NCBI GenBank assembly: GCA_000708835.1
Contig: DF237158.1
Coordinates: 62,001 to 126,000 of the forward strand
Direction: 5' to 3'
Length of the DNA stretch: 64,000 bases
Origin: Klebsormidium nitens
Lineage: Eukaryota; Streptophyta; Klebsormidiophyceae; Klebsormidiales; Klebsormidiaceae
The notes beneath the pieces are model-generated. The model did not search any database. It was given only the letters and a program-made list of their open reading frames with translations, and had not been told where the DNA came from. Below, one piece after another: positions 53,201 through 64,000 of this stretch; positions within the stretch are counted from its first letter, which is position 1, and every line of letters begins with the position of its first letter. The position numbers and the translations under genes are program-made.

Positions 53201-55507
53201 TGTTGGAGCGACGGGGGAACAAAAACGAGCTGCAATGTCGCTTCTAATTGAAAAGATACGCGGTGTTGCCGACCAAAAGGATACCGAATGCGAAGCAGAA
53301 GTTGATCGAAGAGCCACTCACGATGTTTCGCCAGAGGCAGGGCCGGTGTTGGCGGATGCGGTCACGGTGAAGGTGTTTGACGTGCTCGACCACGAGATGA
53401 AGTCCAGCAGCTGACTCGCGGGGTCGGAGAGGGCCATCCCCGCCCCGCTGTTGGTCAGCCCGTCCACGGGGAAGACGACGACGATGGTGCCGGACTGCAA
53501 GATCGAGTCGAAAACAGATGTCAATTTGCTGAGACCAGATGTCGAGGAGGATACAAAAAATTGTCTCGAAGGTCTGGCACTCGGCTCTAAGAACAAAGAC
53601 CAGAATCTCGAAAGTACTTGAGTACAAGAAAGGCATTCACAACAGCTGACCCAGCCCGGGCATCTCACCGTGGTTGAGCCGGACGACCCATCTCCTCGCA
53701 GGATGGAGCCAGCCGGGAAAGTGAGGGTCGGCCCGCTGGGGAGGGGGCACACACTGGTGCTGCACAGCCCTCCCGCCCCCGCGTAGCGCGTCAGCTTGTA
53801 GCCAGTCACGTCAGTGCCTACAGGTCCGAAGATCTCAACCGCCTCGGCTGCAACAAAGAAACAAGCACGGTGAGTGCATGCACGATAAACTATGCTGACT
53901 GCCAACCAAGCCAAGCTGCTGGCTTCTACGCAAGAAAAAGCCCATGCAACGCTCCCGAGTCTCAGGCGTGCATCATTCCAGCGACTTTGATTTGGCAACG
54001 AGGGTTTCATTTGTCAAATCGTGGCCTCAAAACAGTGCCTTCCACAATCTCTCAACCCTCTTACACAGGTAACGGTACTCAGGACAATAGTTACAAGTGG
54101 GACACACAAGCAAGTTCCTGCCCTCCTCAACTCCATGCTGATGGCCCTAAGTCAAGCGGTGGGGCTGCAAAAATGGTCCTACACAGGCACTTCTCAGCCC
54201 TCCCAGAAAAGCAACGGACATCCATCGACTCTAGCTGTCAAGTGGATACCTCACCAACATCCGTGCCGTTATTATCCCAGTGAATCTCATCGAAAAAGAC
54301 AGCTGTCACTCCAGTCTGCGCAAGTGATCGGCGCTCTGGGAAAATTCTGTCGAGACAAGGACAGCAGGTGAGTTAGGCGGCCTTTTAGAGTGCAAGTCAG
54401 GCCTTGGATATCGCTGTCCTGAAGACATGTATGATTGACATTCCTGATTACTTGCTCAGGCATGAGTTGATGATCACCAAGGTTTTTCCCGGATCCCTTA
54501 CTAGTTGAGCGCTTTTGGGGAGCTGCATGGGAAAGCTGGTGCATGAAAGTCCTGACCCCGTTCTCATTGCAGTGCTTGGAGCTCAGAAGGAAGAGCCTTC
54601 CTTGGGAGCAGCCTGAGGAATACTCCCATCAACAAAGTAACAACTCCTCTATCATAGTTCCTTACAGGAAAGGAACTACAAGCAAAAATAGATGAACTCT
54701 TTGGACTGATATACTGAAAGGCTGATAATCGCTGATAAGTTGCAGAAGTGTGATAAACCACTCGTCTCTCAGAATGGTGATGAGCTCACAGCCTGCAACA
54801 GCAGCGACTTGCTACAAGCGAAGAATCCTATGTCTCTTAGAGGCATAGCGGGCAGCACACCAAATTGCTTGACAAGAGCCTGTTGTAGAGAATCTCAGCT
54901 TTTGAGCCTTTTACAAAGTTTCATAAAATTCTAGTATGATATAAGTTTTTGGCAACCAGGTAGTTTTGTTGCAAGTGTGAGATAGTGCACCCAGATTACC
55001 ACGAGTTGACTCTTTTGGCCAAACAGTACATGGAAGCACAAGTTGACTTTTATGGCCAAAAAGTAGCCAACTTACTCTTTGGTCAAACGATTCGTAAGCA
55101 CAGCAACGATCACCCTGACAGCCAATTTGATCTCCCTGACTCTAAACATTCTTCGAGTGCCTTTGTTCAGCTTTTAGCTGCTGTGATAGTGTCAACTCGT
55201 TTAGGCCAGCACTCTATCCTTGAACATGGCTACACTAATCAAAGCACAGCTTGTTCTACGGTGAAGTCACTGGAGTCGTAAGACCACAACACTTACAAGT
55301 GACAACAATCTGACCCCAATGTGGGGCATCTGTCCTTTTGCAGCCAATCTAGAGTAAACAAAGGGGTCAATTGAAGGAACCAGTCTGCGTCCAACGTTGA
55401 AGAAATCAAGTTGAGGCGTCTTACCTTGCATCAGCGCCGGGAAAAAGCGCAACAGCCAACAGCGCCATCAGCATGACGAGGGCAGGGAGCCGCCCAGGCG
55501 CCGCCAT
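47262..55507 (-). CDS. Secreted ExeM/NucH-type nuclease with lamin-tail domain and Pro-rich tail
   Basis: Thirteen exons (55425-55507, 54255-54346, 53669-53847, 53322-53494, 52817-53025, 52218-52528, 51536-51802, 50950-51049, 50210-50607, 49606-49827, 49002-49253, 48305-48631, 47262-47891) join in phase to 1080 residues. The N terminus is a signal peptide (ALVMLMALLAVALFPGADA). A lamin-tail-like domain follows (VFFDEIHWDNNGTDV, FGPVGTDVTGYKLTRYAG), then a PPP-rich linker and an OB-like segment (VVTSGIVTGEFDE, GIFIQTPD). The endonuclease/exonuclease/phosphatase domain has its active-site blocks: FQELQNNGFGP (E629), VVANHLKSKGSAC (H744), LLLGDMNAYAKEDP (D797, N799), YLDHALAS and SDHDPV (D887, H888). 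This is the domain order of bacterial extracellular nucleases. The C terminus adds a tandem SPPPVQIA octapeptide tail and a Cys-rich end (GGCGNACNCPNENACTNG). It probably degrades extracellular DNA, with the tail anchoring it to the wall. The 12 introns show it is nuclear. Confidence 0.9.
47450..47660. repeat. 24-base tandem repeat encoding a SPPPVQIA-type octapeptide
   Basis: On the plus strand the unit gggcgggctagcaatctgaa recurs every 24 bases, about eight times, with single-base changes. On the coding (minus) strand it encodes SPPPVQIA-like octapeptides in the nuclease tail. Such PPP-containing repeats resemble hydroxyproline-rich wall glycoproteins of green algae. Copy number is likely to vary between strains. 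Confidence 0.8.
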
Positions 55508-56784
55508 CTTTGTGGTGATCGAATTCGAGCTTTGAGCTGAACCGAAATGTCTGCAGACAATGGCCCAGACGCAGCTAAACAGATGCAGCCCTCCTTGTGT
55601 GGATGTTGCTGAAGTATGAGCTTGCTCAAGAGACTGCCTCCTGAAAGCAGCCGACACCCCTGATCGGGCCCTGATCAACCTTGCATAAGATTGTTGTACG
55701 AAATTGGAACAGATCTCAATGCAAAGTACCTACCACCGGTGGTCAATTGGAGCAAGGCTCGTTAGGGAGTAAAAAAGTGGGAACAGAGAGCGACAGACTG
55801 GCAGTGCTCTGCGGACTGGCTGAAGTGGATCACATCGACACGAAGTTCTGAATAAGCTGGAAATCAAAGCTGCCACATCGGCAGCAGTGCTTCAAGCTCG
55901 ATCAGATACACTGGAATCCTTTTATTTGTGCTGGCATATACCCGCTACAACAAGCTGTGCACACTGCAGACTCCAACTGGCAACAACTTGCTAAGATTCG
56001 ATGCCAGCCGGGCTGAGACAAAAGCGCACTGGAGCCAGTAGGCTAGCCGCTAGGCATGGGTACCGTATACTGCAACAGAGTGTACCTATGTTGAACAGAC
56101 TGTGCAGTCACCAGTGTGCCCCGGGGGCAGTCCGCAATCATTGATTTGCATGAGGGCAGTTAAAGATGCTTCGGTAAGCGGCAGGAGGTCCGAGGAATTA
56201 TTGACGCTCTTGCCACAATTTTCGGAAATAGCTAGGTGTTATTATTAATTAAAGTTCAAACTCGAACAACAAAATAAAATAGGAGCTCACGTGAACCTGC
56301 TTAACCCAACTCTTATTTGCCGGTCGCACCAAAATACCTACTGACCCTATTAACTCCTTTGTACTAACCCCACCCGTCCTAAAGCTATAACCTGAGCTTA
56401 TTTAAGTACCTACCTCGGAAAATCAGTACCAAAATCTGTCAATCTGAAGATCAATCTGCAACTGTTCAATAAAGAGCATCTTTGCGGCACCGGATCGGAT
56501 GCAATGATTACCGTGCCCGAAGGGCCATCATGCTGTCATGATGCGACCACGTGGCTCCGCCCGAGAACAGACACGTGTGAAAAACGATTCCCGAATCCTT
56601 CCCGAGCGAAGATTCGATCGGCGACTTCCTCATGAGTCATGACACGGTATACCAGTCCGGTCTCCCAGTCCGAAGCACCTCAGAGACGGGATACCGTACC
56701 TAGCTACCTAAGGTACTACTAGGGCCCTGGTCCTAGGCCCGTCTTGAAGCTTTAAAGGTGGTACAGGGGTGGTACGGTCTTACC

Positions 56785-56835
56785 TAGTTACCTTATGGTC
56801 TTAGTTACCTTATGGTCTTAGTTACCTTATGGCCT
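56785..56835. repeat. 17-base tandem repeat, three copies
   Basis: The unit tagttaccttatggtct starts at 56785, 56802 and 56819, the third copy ending in ggcct instead of ggtct. It sits inside the GTACC/TACC-rich patch. Confidence 0.75.
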
Positions 56836-57135
56836 TACCCGTGGTAGGCCTGTAGTGCCCCCTATACCCCTATGTTGACTTCTCTACAAGCCCGTGAACT
56901 ATCGAAGGCATGGGGCTATGGCGGGGCCGTAATTAACATGCATCGATTGAGAGGCATCACATTCTCCTGCACATGTGCCAATGTCAGACGGTGATCCTCT
57001 CAGGCACTGTCAGCGCAACCTTGGTGGCAGAGACGGCGGCTGGCCTCTTGCTCCAAGATAGTCGATCACCAACATGATGCAAAAGGACCTAGAAGAACAG
57101 CTCCTGATGATACATGGGCATCGTGTCCTAACATG

Positions 57136-57305
57136 TGTGCAGGGGCGTCCGGAACTCCGAAAATAAAACCGGCCACCAGCCCCCCCCTACCCTCTCGATG
57201 CACAATTTTACCTAGGGGTAAAATTGCCCCTAGATGTTGCCCCCACCGGCCACCAGCCCCCCCCCAACGAGGGCCGATTTTCGGAGTTCCGGACGCCCTT
57301 GCACA
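57136..57305. mobile_element. MITE-like element with 29-base terminal inverted repeats
   Basis: The left end (57136-57164) begins tgtgcaggggcgtccgg and the right end (57277-57305) is its reverse complement with one mismatch in 29. The 170-base element has no coding capacity. Inside are two direct copies of accggccaccagccccccc and a central palindrome with arms caattttacc and ggtaaaattg. These features fit a non-autonomous DNA transposon (MITE). A clear target-site duplication could not be read (flanks acatg and tatgt), so the family cannot be assigned. Confidence 0.75.
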
Positions 57306-58378
57306 TATGTTCTGACACGATGCCATGGGCGATTGTATAAAACACCGGAATCCTATACTCACCACCTATTTTTCGGGGCTAAGGTCATGGGAAGGTCATA
57401 AGGTCACCTACAGAGAAACCTACGTACGGTCATCGTGTGCTGTTTGATTTGCGCTTGAAGCGATCGAAAGTACCGTAGGCCGGGACGGTGTACCCGGCCT
57501 CACCGGCCCTACGATTGTATAGCTGCTTCCGAGCAATGTAGCATCCGACCGGACGATCCGAGTCTTCTGTAGTCTGCAGTGGAATTGCGCGGGCGGATTG
57601 ATTGTAGCATTGTCGGACATTACCGTCGGGGTCCGCCATTGCAAAGTACGATATATACCTGGAGATACAGCATAAATACAATATATAAGCTCATGGGTGG
57701 CTATAAGCTTAAATAATTAACTAGGGCCGCGAATTCTTATCGATCGTGGTCGAGGTTGACTGCACATGGTACTGAAGGGATCGGAGGTTTTACAATGATA
57801 GAAACTCTCTATACATGGAAGAATTGTTTAGAGGGCCCCCCGCGGCGCGCCGCGTTATTTATAAGCTTTGCCATGAACACGGCTTGTGGTGTGGCCGGTC
57901 TTATAAGATTGTATTTGCTAGCGCATGTAAACATGGTACACCGTCGTGAATTATATACATATATGTTCCAGGATCGACGCTAGCATGAGCGGCTGTGGTT
58001 TTGATAATGGTGCGTATGCATTCGTCACAAGCGATGATCGAAAACAGAATAAACCCGGACCATATGTGGCTCTGACAGCTATACGAGGTTCACTTTTAAT
58101 GATCGAAATGACAAGCTGATAGTACTAACACCGTTGAACGGGTGTGATTGAGGACGGCATGATTCAATCACTTCGTGCCCCATTTTGACGGGGCCAGCCT
58201 CCCATTCCCGCCACTCAGAACTCACGAGCACTTGTCCGCAATTAGCAGTATGCAACGACCACTTTATGTCGATTGCGATACCCAAACTAATGAGCCTTTG
58301 TGAGGCAATTGGTTGCTTCGAAGCTCAACATGCCTGGCTGTGATGGGAGTGTCACGTTGTGAGAGTTGATATGGAGCG

Positions 58379-61300
58379 TCAATGTGAACCAGAGCGCGAT
58401 CCGGTGCTCATTGTCCCTGCACTGCTAGTACCCCCGGGTATACTGCTGGCTGCTTTTGCACGTTGCAATTGGCGGAGCCGGAACACGTCTCTTGGTGGAG
58501 GGCGGCTTTGATTGTTGGTGGAGTCTTCAAGGGCGGAGCCTGGGCATGCCAAGGACATAGCGGTTCCGAGCAACTCGATCTAAGAGCAGTCGGTGACACT
58601 GGGGCGAGGCATCCGATAAAGACTTTAAGCAACTGCCTGACACTTAGGCTTTGGCAGCATCATTGAGATCGAGACGTCGAACCTTATTTTGGGATCCCCG
58701 CGATCCTAAGCAGAAGCTCTGTTGGGTGCTGTGCAAACCGAAGCGCCAGCGACTTACCATGCGACTGGTTTGCTGTCGTCGTTCACATCAGAACGAGGAA
58801 ATTGTCACAGAAGCAGGCCAAAAGACAAGTCTAGCCCTGTTTTTGCCCTCACCTAGATCCGGCTGTTTCCGTTTCTGCCCTGGCGACGACACCCCGGCCG
58901 GCTGCGGCGGGGCCTCTGCCTCTCCGGGCTGGCGAGGCGGGCCCTCGGGGGGCGAGGAGAAGTCGGTGCTGAGAAGCGCGGCAATCACCATGTCCACGTC
59001 AGGGGCCGGCCCTGCAGCGACGCATACACGGCCTCAGGCCAGCCGCCTAGAAGAGCGCTGAGGACCAGAAAGAGTGTGCACCAGCAGAGGAGCGCACAGC
59101 TTGTTGTGCCCCCAGCAATTGAGCACCCCGCCTTGTGCTTGCAGGCAGCCCTGGATGCTGTCGGAGCGGCTACTCAAGCAAATCGAGGGTTGGAAAATCC
59201 ATGCGTTTTACGATCTGTCATGCGACTGCATCACTAACCAACACATAACACCCATGGCCACCCGCAACGGCGCAACTTTCGACAAACACAAAGAGCGTTT
59301 CGCTTCTGGCCGCAGATAATACGAGGTCACGTCAGGCGGGCGTGCGCTGACCGTGCAGTGGCGGGATTTGATGCAGGAAGTGGAGCACGAGGGGCGGCAG
59401 CTGCTGCACGAGCGCGTCGACCAGGAACTGCGGCACCGGGGCGGCCGGGGTCGACGACGGCCGGCTCACGAAGGAGGCGGTGGGGGGGAGGCCGGCCGGC
59501 AGCGGGGGAGGGGTGGAGCGGGCTGCGCGGAAAATGCCGGGTATCGAGCAACTGAAGGGTTTACGGTCGCCAACACCGCTTCCTAGGGCGTCCCCTAGGA
59601 AGTCAGAACACTTCATCTCGTGGTCAAATCATTCAGGAGCCGGGCAAGACAGACTCAAGCTGAACCACGAACAGCAAAACGTGATCCAAAACAGGGCCTG
59701 CACCATAGGGCCTGCACCATATTGGCTGTAGAACTTGATCAAGTTGTTGCGTTGTACAACCACTAGTCCTCCAGTCTGAGCCTCTCTTGAAACTAGATGC
59801 GAGAACACAGTCCTTTCCCCGCGCTGCGCAAGGATGCCCGGCCCCCAGCAGCATGTCCGGGAGACGTCGCGCAGTGGCTCACCTTCCGGCGGGGGCCCAG
59901 GTGGGGGCCGCGGGGGGGTCTTGCGGCGCCGGTGAGCGGCCAGCCCGTCGCCAGGCTGCTGGCGAGACGGCTGCGGCTGCCCGGTGGGCGTTTCCCGGGG
60001 GTTTAAGGGCGGGGACGGGCCCTCCCCTGCAAACCGCAGAAGAAGCAACGGCGGGCTCAAAGGTGGACATCAACGAGCTGACTCGAAGGAGCCCCACGAA
60101 AGCAGATGCCGGAGTTAGTGCTACAAGGCAGGCAGCGAGCGGGGAGGTTGCACGAGTGCCCGGCGTCGACTGCAAGCTCGGCGTGGCCCTGGAGAGCCAG
60201 TCTCGGGATGGGGCGAGAGAGCCACATACCCAGTCCTCCGTCCTGGTAGTCGGAGGCGGACGCGTGCGCTGCTGCCGAGTGTGGCAGTGGAGGCCCAACG
60301 CTCCCTGCACCGCCCAGGACACGACGTCAGGGGCTGACGCAAAACCATGTCCGTTCGACCGAGGGGTCTCCTAGCAAAGTGGAGGAGCTTAGGCAGGCTG
60401 AAGAGGAGGAAGAGGCATACGAATAGGAGGTGTAAGAGGATTGCCAGCTACTGACAAACGTGCAGAGCAAAGCTGCCTCTGCCTACACTGGGATTCCGCA
60501 AAAGAACACCAGGCAGCTAAGATGCTCACCAGGAAAGTTTAAAATCCAAACGCGACTTACCTCCGTTTTCGAACCGGCCACTACTGCTGGCCGGGAGAGG
60601 AGAATCTGATTTTGCTGCCTGCAAAAGCGAAGCCCCGCTGTTAGATGCATGGGTTGGTTCTACGGACGTTGCATCCTAGCAGCCGCACTAGTGACGAGGA
60701 TACTGCAAAAAATGCACATGGTCGTTCAGGATCAACTCTTGATCTTGTGGCACTGCTCCAGAACACAGACGATCCCGACAGCTCGCCGCAGCCGCCGGCT
60801 GCTCGTCTATGCGGTGGCCCTGTGCGGGGGCGGTGCTCGCCTGGTGCGGGTGCATGAGCGCGAGCTCGTGCGGCGCGGCGGGCCAGAGGTCCATGAAGCG
60901 GTACCGGCGGACCAGCGCCTCCAGGCCGTCCTCCGCGCGCTCACCCGCGGCCACAGCGGCCTCGCGGCGCCGCTTTTCTACCTTGAGCAGGCTGCTCAAG
61001 TCGCCGTACGTGGCCTCGAACTGCACGAAGCGGGCCCACACCTGCAAACGGATAAAGCCGGCTTTTGCTTTGAAGGGCGGCAATAATGAGGGAACCAAGC
61101 TCAGTAACAGACGACCACGTGAGCACAGCAGATGCTACAACGATGCAACGGCAGATTTGAAAGTCTGCTCTTCGACCCAGGCTTTGCAGGGGACTTACAA
61201 CCGTGCTCTCCCCCCAATTCCAAGCGTGCTCGCTGGTTCTCCTGTCCAGGCTGACAGCTATCTGAGATACTAGATTGGCTTTGCCTAAAGCGACAAGAGG

Positions 61301-63793
61301 GCACGCTCACCTTGGCGGATGCTGCAGGTGCTATGGCATTAAGTGCCCTTTCAAAGAGCACCCGGACGTTGGTATCGTCGTTCTGATGCTGCAGGAAGTC
61401 GATGTACCTGCCAATACACATACACTCGTCAACTGGTCACACGGACGAAGTTCGCCCACGATGAAGTCCATGCACGGGGAAAGGATTAGCACGTGACCAG
61501 ATTACAGGACTAGCAACAGCAGTCTGACAATTGAGCAAATGGAGCACGTGGAGGGCTGCCCGTAGCGGCCTAAAGAGCACTTTGCAACGAAACTGCTGGG
61601 ATTCGTGTTTATGAAATAAAAGGCTATGCAAAATGGGGTGTCTGTCTATGTAAAATGGGGTGTCTTTCTGTTTTCCGTAGCAATTTGAGTGGTGGAAAGT
61701 TCAGATTTGCGATTTTTTCGAGTAAAAGGCTATGCAAAACGTGGTGTCTATCTATGCAAAACGGGGGAACGGGAGGCCGCCCGGTAGTGGCGTGCAGGTG
61801 CTCACTGCAGGACGTATTCCGGTTCGTGGAGGTACTTCTTGAGGCCGTACTCGAAGATGTTCCTGGCGGTCTGCATGGCAAGCGCGCGCACAGGTCAGCC
61901 GCCAAGCGGGGGCGCAACCATGAGCAGGCAAGCCCAGGATTGCGCCAGTGGATTGCCCCAAGAACGGCAACTCCTTGCAAAACAGCGTGCGCTGGACGGA
62001 TGGCGCTGACTGGCCGGGTGGGGCGTGAAATGGCAAGCGGCACACGAGTAGCGGGCATGCGGTGCGTACTTTGGGGTCCTTGTTGGCGGCCAGCTCCAGC
62101 TTGGCGGAGGCGACGAAGACGTGGTGGGTGCACGCTGGCGACTTGGTGGCCGTCAGAAACACCTTGCGCGCGGCGGCCATGCCCTCCGTCCGCTGCACGA
62201 ACCGCATCAGCTGCACAGGAATGAAAGGCCCCGTAGGGCAAGCGCCTTTAGCCTCTTCCGTCGAATAGAGAGGGAGAACAGAAGTCGTCACACCGGGATG
62301 CGCTCCGGGAGGATCCTGCACATCACTCTTCTGGAACTTTTCTCCTACGGAAATAATTGCAATCTCCTCCCGTTGAGACTTGAAGCGACTGCAATAACAG
62401 AAGTCATAAGTTGGAGCAAAAGAGCTGCCTTTCTTTGCCACACCTGGATGTGCCCGAGCGCAGAGGCGGTCTCCTCCTTGTCTAGGAGGGAGCGGTAGAG
62501 TGCCTTGGCGGCGGGGCCGTTGCCGCGCAGCTCCTCCAGCTCAGCAAATGCGTAGTGCAGGGGCACGCTGGCAGGCAGGGCCCGCAGCGCGCGCTCGTAC
62601 ACGCGAGCGGCCGCCTCGGGGGAGTCGTGCTCCGCGGTCCACGCTGCGTACTCGAACCAGGGGTCCGCGTAGTGGTACAAGTAGAGCAGGCACTGCAGGG
62701 CGGCGGAAAAGGAGGGGGTGGGGCAGCAGCAGCGAGAATGAGAACAAGAGTGGCATAACAAATGAGGCGCCGCTTCCGGATATTGTTTGGCAAGTATAGC
62801 GTGAAGGAGGGCGGCTCAGTCGCCTGAAGGACAAGATAAGCCCGCGTGGGCAGAAAAGATTGAGGTCTTTGTAGTGAGAGCGGTAAGCGAAGAGGGTACC
62901 AGCAGCATACCTGTTCGTGGGCAAAAGTCACCCGCTTTGCCAAGGTCGTTGGGTTCAGCCGTTGCGGATTGGCCCTGTAATGGGATGGCAGGGACAAGGT
63001 GAGAGATCGTCTCCGATAATCCTTGTTTTCCTTTCGCACAACATGAATGGCAAGTCTGGAGCCCGCAAAGTCTCACGAGATCATCAAACAAAGCGCTGGG
63101 GATCGGCTCCCGCACGCTGTCCTCGGCATCCCTCCGCACCTTTCAAACGCGAGCAGCTGCTTCCAGGCCGCCAGCTGCTGGGCTTCCCGAGGCATGCCTC
63201 GCGGGGGCACGGCCAGGGCGGGGCGGGCTAGGCCGTCCGTCAGCGGCTTTCGCTCGCGCAGGGCGGCCTTGGCAGCGGCGTGCCGTGGCTGGAACTCGGC
63301 CAGCGTGACCTTGGCCTGTGCAAACAGCGGGGCGGTCAGGGCGGGGCTCTGCTATGAGCAACATGCTGCCACACGGACGGGCTGTGGGCTGCAAGACCAG
63401 GAGATGCGATGCAAAGGGTAGACGGGCACAAGTATCACTTGTAGGTGCACCTTTGTCAAAACCGACATAGGTAGATTCAACACGAATGGAGGTCGAGTCT
63501 AAGCAAGAGAGTCGGTGGTTATTTTGAAAAAAAAGGCACGCCTCAACACAGGTTCTAGAAGCGAGCTGCCACTACAAAAAGCTTGATTGTCTCACGCTTT
63601 GTTTGTTGGTCTCGTTCTCAAACGCCTCGTAATCACGCCAGAGCCCCTCCACCCCGTGCATGGGAATGACAACCGCTGCCTGGTAGACCGGACGCAGCAG
63701 CCCCGCAGTACGTGTCTCGTCCGAAGGCAGCGCCCCCGCCGTCTTCTTCACAAACGCGATGTACTGCTGCCACAAGGGTGCAGCTGACACGTC
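58379..63793 (-). CDS. CSTF77: Cleavage stimulation factor subunit CstF77, 5' part outside the window
   Basis: Thirteen exons are seen (63596-63793, 63140-63315, 62911-62974, 62444-62692, 62070-62210, 61806-61870, 61311-61407, 60841-61041, 60561-60618, 59883-60026, 59352-59522, 58853-59011, 58379-58539), giving 627 C-terminal residues in phase. CstF77 dimerises through HAT repeats and links CstF64 and CstF50 for 3' end cleavage and polyadenylation. HAT units are clear: LWQQYIAFVKK, GLWRDYEAFENETNKQ, YHYADPWFEYAAWTAEHDSP, TEGMAAARKVFLTATKSP, TARNIFEYGLKKYLHEPEYV. Then come VWARFVQFEATYGDLSSLLK and the RYRFMDLWP block. The C-terminal CstF64-binding region has QFLVDALVQQLPPL, APDVDMVIAALL and RDVFRLRQLQRAKA. 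The proline-rich linker is long. The intron after 60841 appears to use a GC donor (CAG|gcgagc). The N-terminal HAT repeats and start lie beyond position 64000. Confidence 0.92.
61621..61775. repeat. Dispersed short repeats in a CstF77 intron
   Basis: The word tatgcaaaatggggtgtct occurs four times with small changes, starting near 61625, 61647, 61730 and 61752. The first and third copies are preceded by aaaaggc. The pairs form a roughly 105-base duplicated block inside the 398-base intron between 61407 and 61806. Confidence 0.65.
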
Positions 63794-64000
63794 CTGCCCT
63801 GTACACGAGGAACAGGTGCAGGTAAAGCGGGGAGTGTCACATGTTCAACGCTCAGCTGCTTGTAGATGTCATCACATACAACAGCGCAGTTGTGCTGCTG
63901 GCCACTTGGCCGAGATTAACTTGCCGCGCGTTGAGACAAGCGGTGCAGGCCACGGCTTCATTGAAAGTCTCTGAACACTGTTAGGGCTGGTATTTGAAAG
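63794..64000. other. CstF77 intron at the window edge
   Basis: These 207 bases lie upstream of the first visible CstF77 exon and end at the window border. They contain no exon that continues the frame and are read as part of an intron. Confidence 0.5.

Larger units (their letters stand above)
55508..58378. other. Gene-poor divergent/tandem intergenic region
   Basis: About 2.9 kb lies between the nuclease start and the CstF77 stop, both minus-strand genes. The right-hand end (lower coordinates) should contain the nuclease promoter. A GTACC-type patch, a 17-base triple repeat and a MITE-like element occupy 56640-57305. No coding exon is supported; open frames of 60-100 codons lack motifs. Confidence 0.5.

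Overview
The window is nuclear DNA of a green plant lineage, most probably a streptophyte (charophyte) alga of Klebsormidium type. Every recognisable gene is split by GT-AG introns. The gene set is plant-like: a LOB-domain (LBD) factor, a SIP1-clade trihelix factor, a CYP78-like P450, PEX6, PARN, SKI3 and CstF77. The LBD family is known only from charophyte algae and land plants, so it is the strongest clue. Intergenic DNA is short to moderate (0.5-5 kb) and carries islands of GTACC-type low-complexity sequence. No prokaryotic operon, CRISPR array, rRNA or convincing tRNA is visible. Exon borders were worked out by hand from splice consensus, codon phase and family similarity.

Layout, left to right: (1) minus-strand GYF-like-domain gene running off the left edge (1-2682); (2) minus-strand C-terminal membrane-anchored protein of an uncharacterised plant family (3159-4405, 5' end not found); (3) plus-strand CYP78-like P450 lacking the haem-cysteine motif (5285-8501); (4) minus-strand PEX6, 10 exons (9586-15715); (5) plus-strand trihelix factor (16448-18039), divergent from PEX6; (6) a 4.9 kb gene-poor, repeat-rich stretch; (7) plus-strand LBD factor (22987-24879); (8) minus-strand RPB12 (27161-28483), divergent from (9) plus-strand PARN (29351-34471); (10) plus-strand SKI3/TTC37, 17 exons (35191-44671); (11) minus-strand secreted bacterial-type nuclease with lamin-tail domain and Pro-rich wall-like tail, 13 exons (47262-55507); (12) a gene-poor stretch with a MITE-like element; (13) minus-strand CstF77 running off the right edge (58379-63793).

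Four of the genes act on mRNA from synthesis to decay: RPB12 (polymerase subunit), CstF77 (3' end formation), PARN (deadenylation) and SKI3 (exosome cofactor). They lie within 37 kb. The other genes are unrelated: PEX6 recycles the peroxisomal import receptor, LBD and trihelix proteins are transcription factors, and the nuclease is extracellular. The most unusual items are the P450-like protein without a haem ligand, the bacterial-type secreted nuclease remodelled into a 13-exon gene with a hydroxyproline-rich-type tail, and a PARN with a CaaX-like C terminus.
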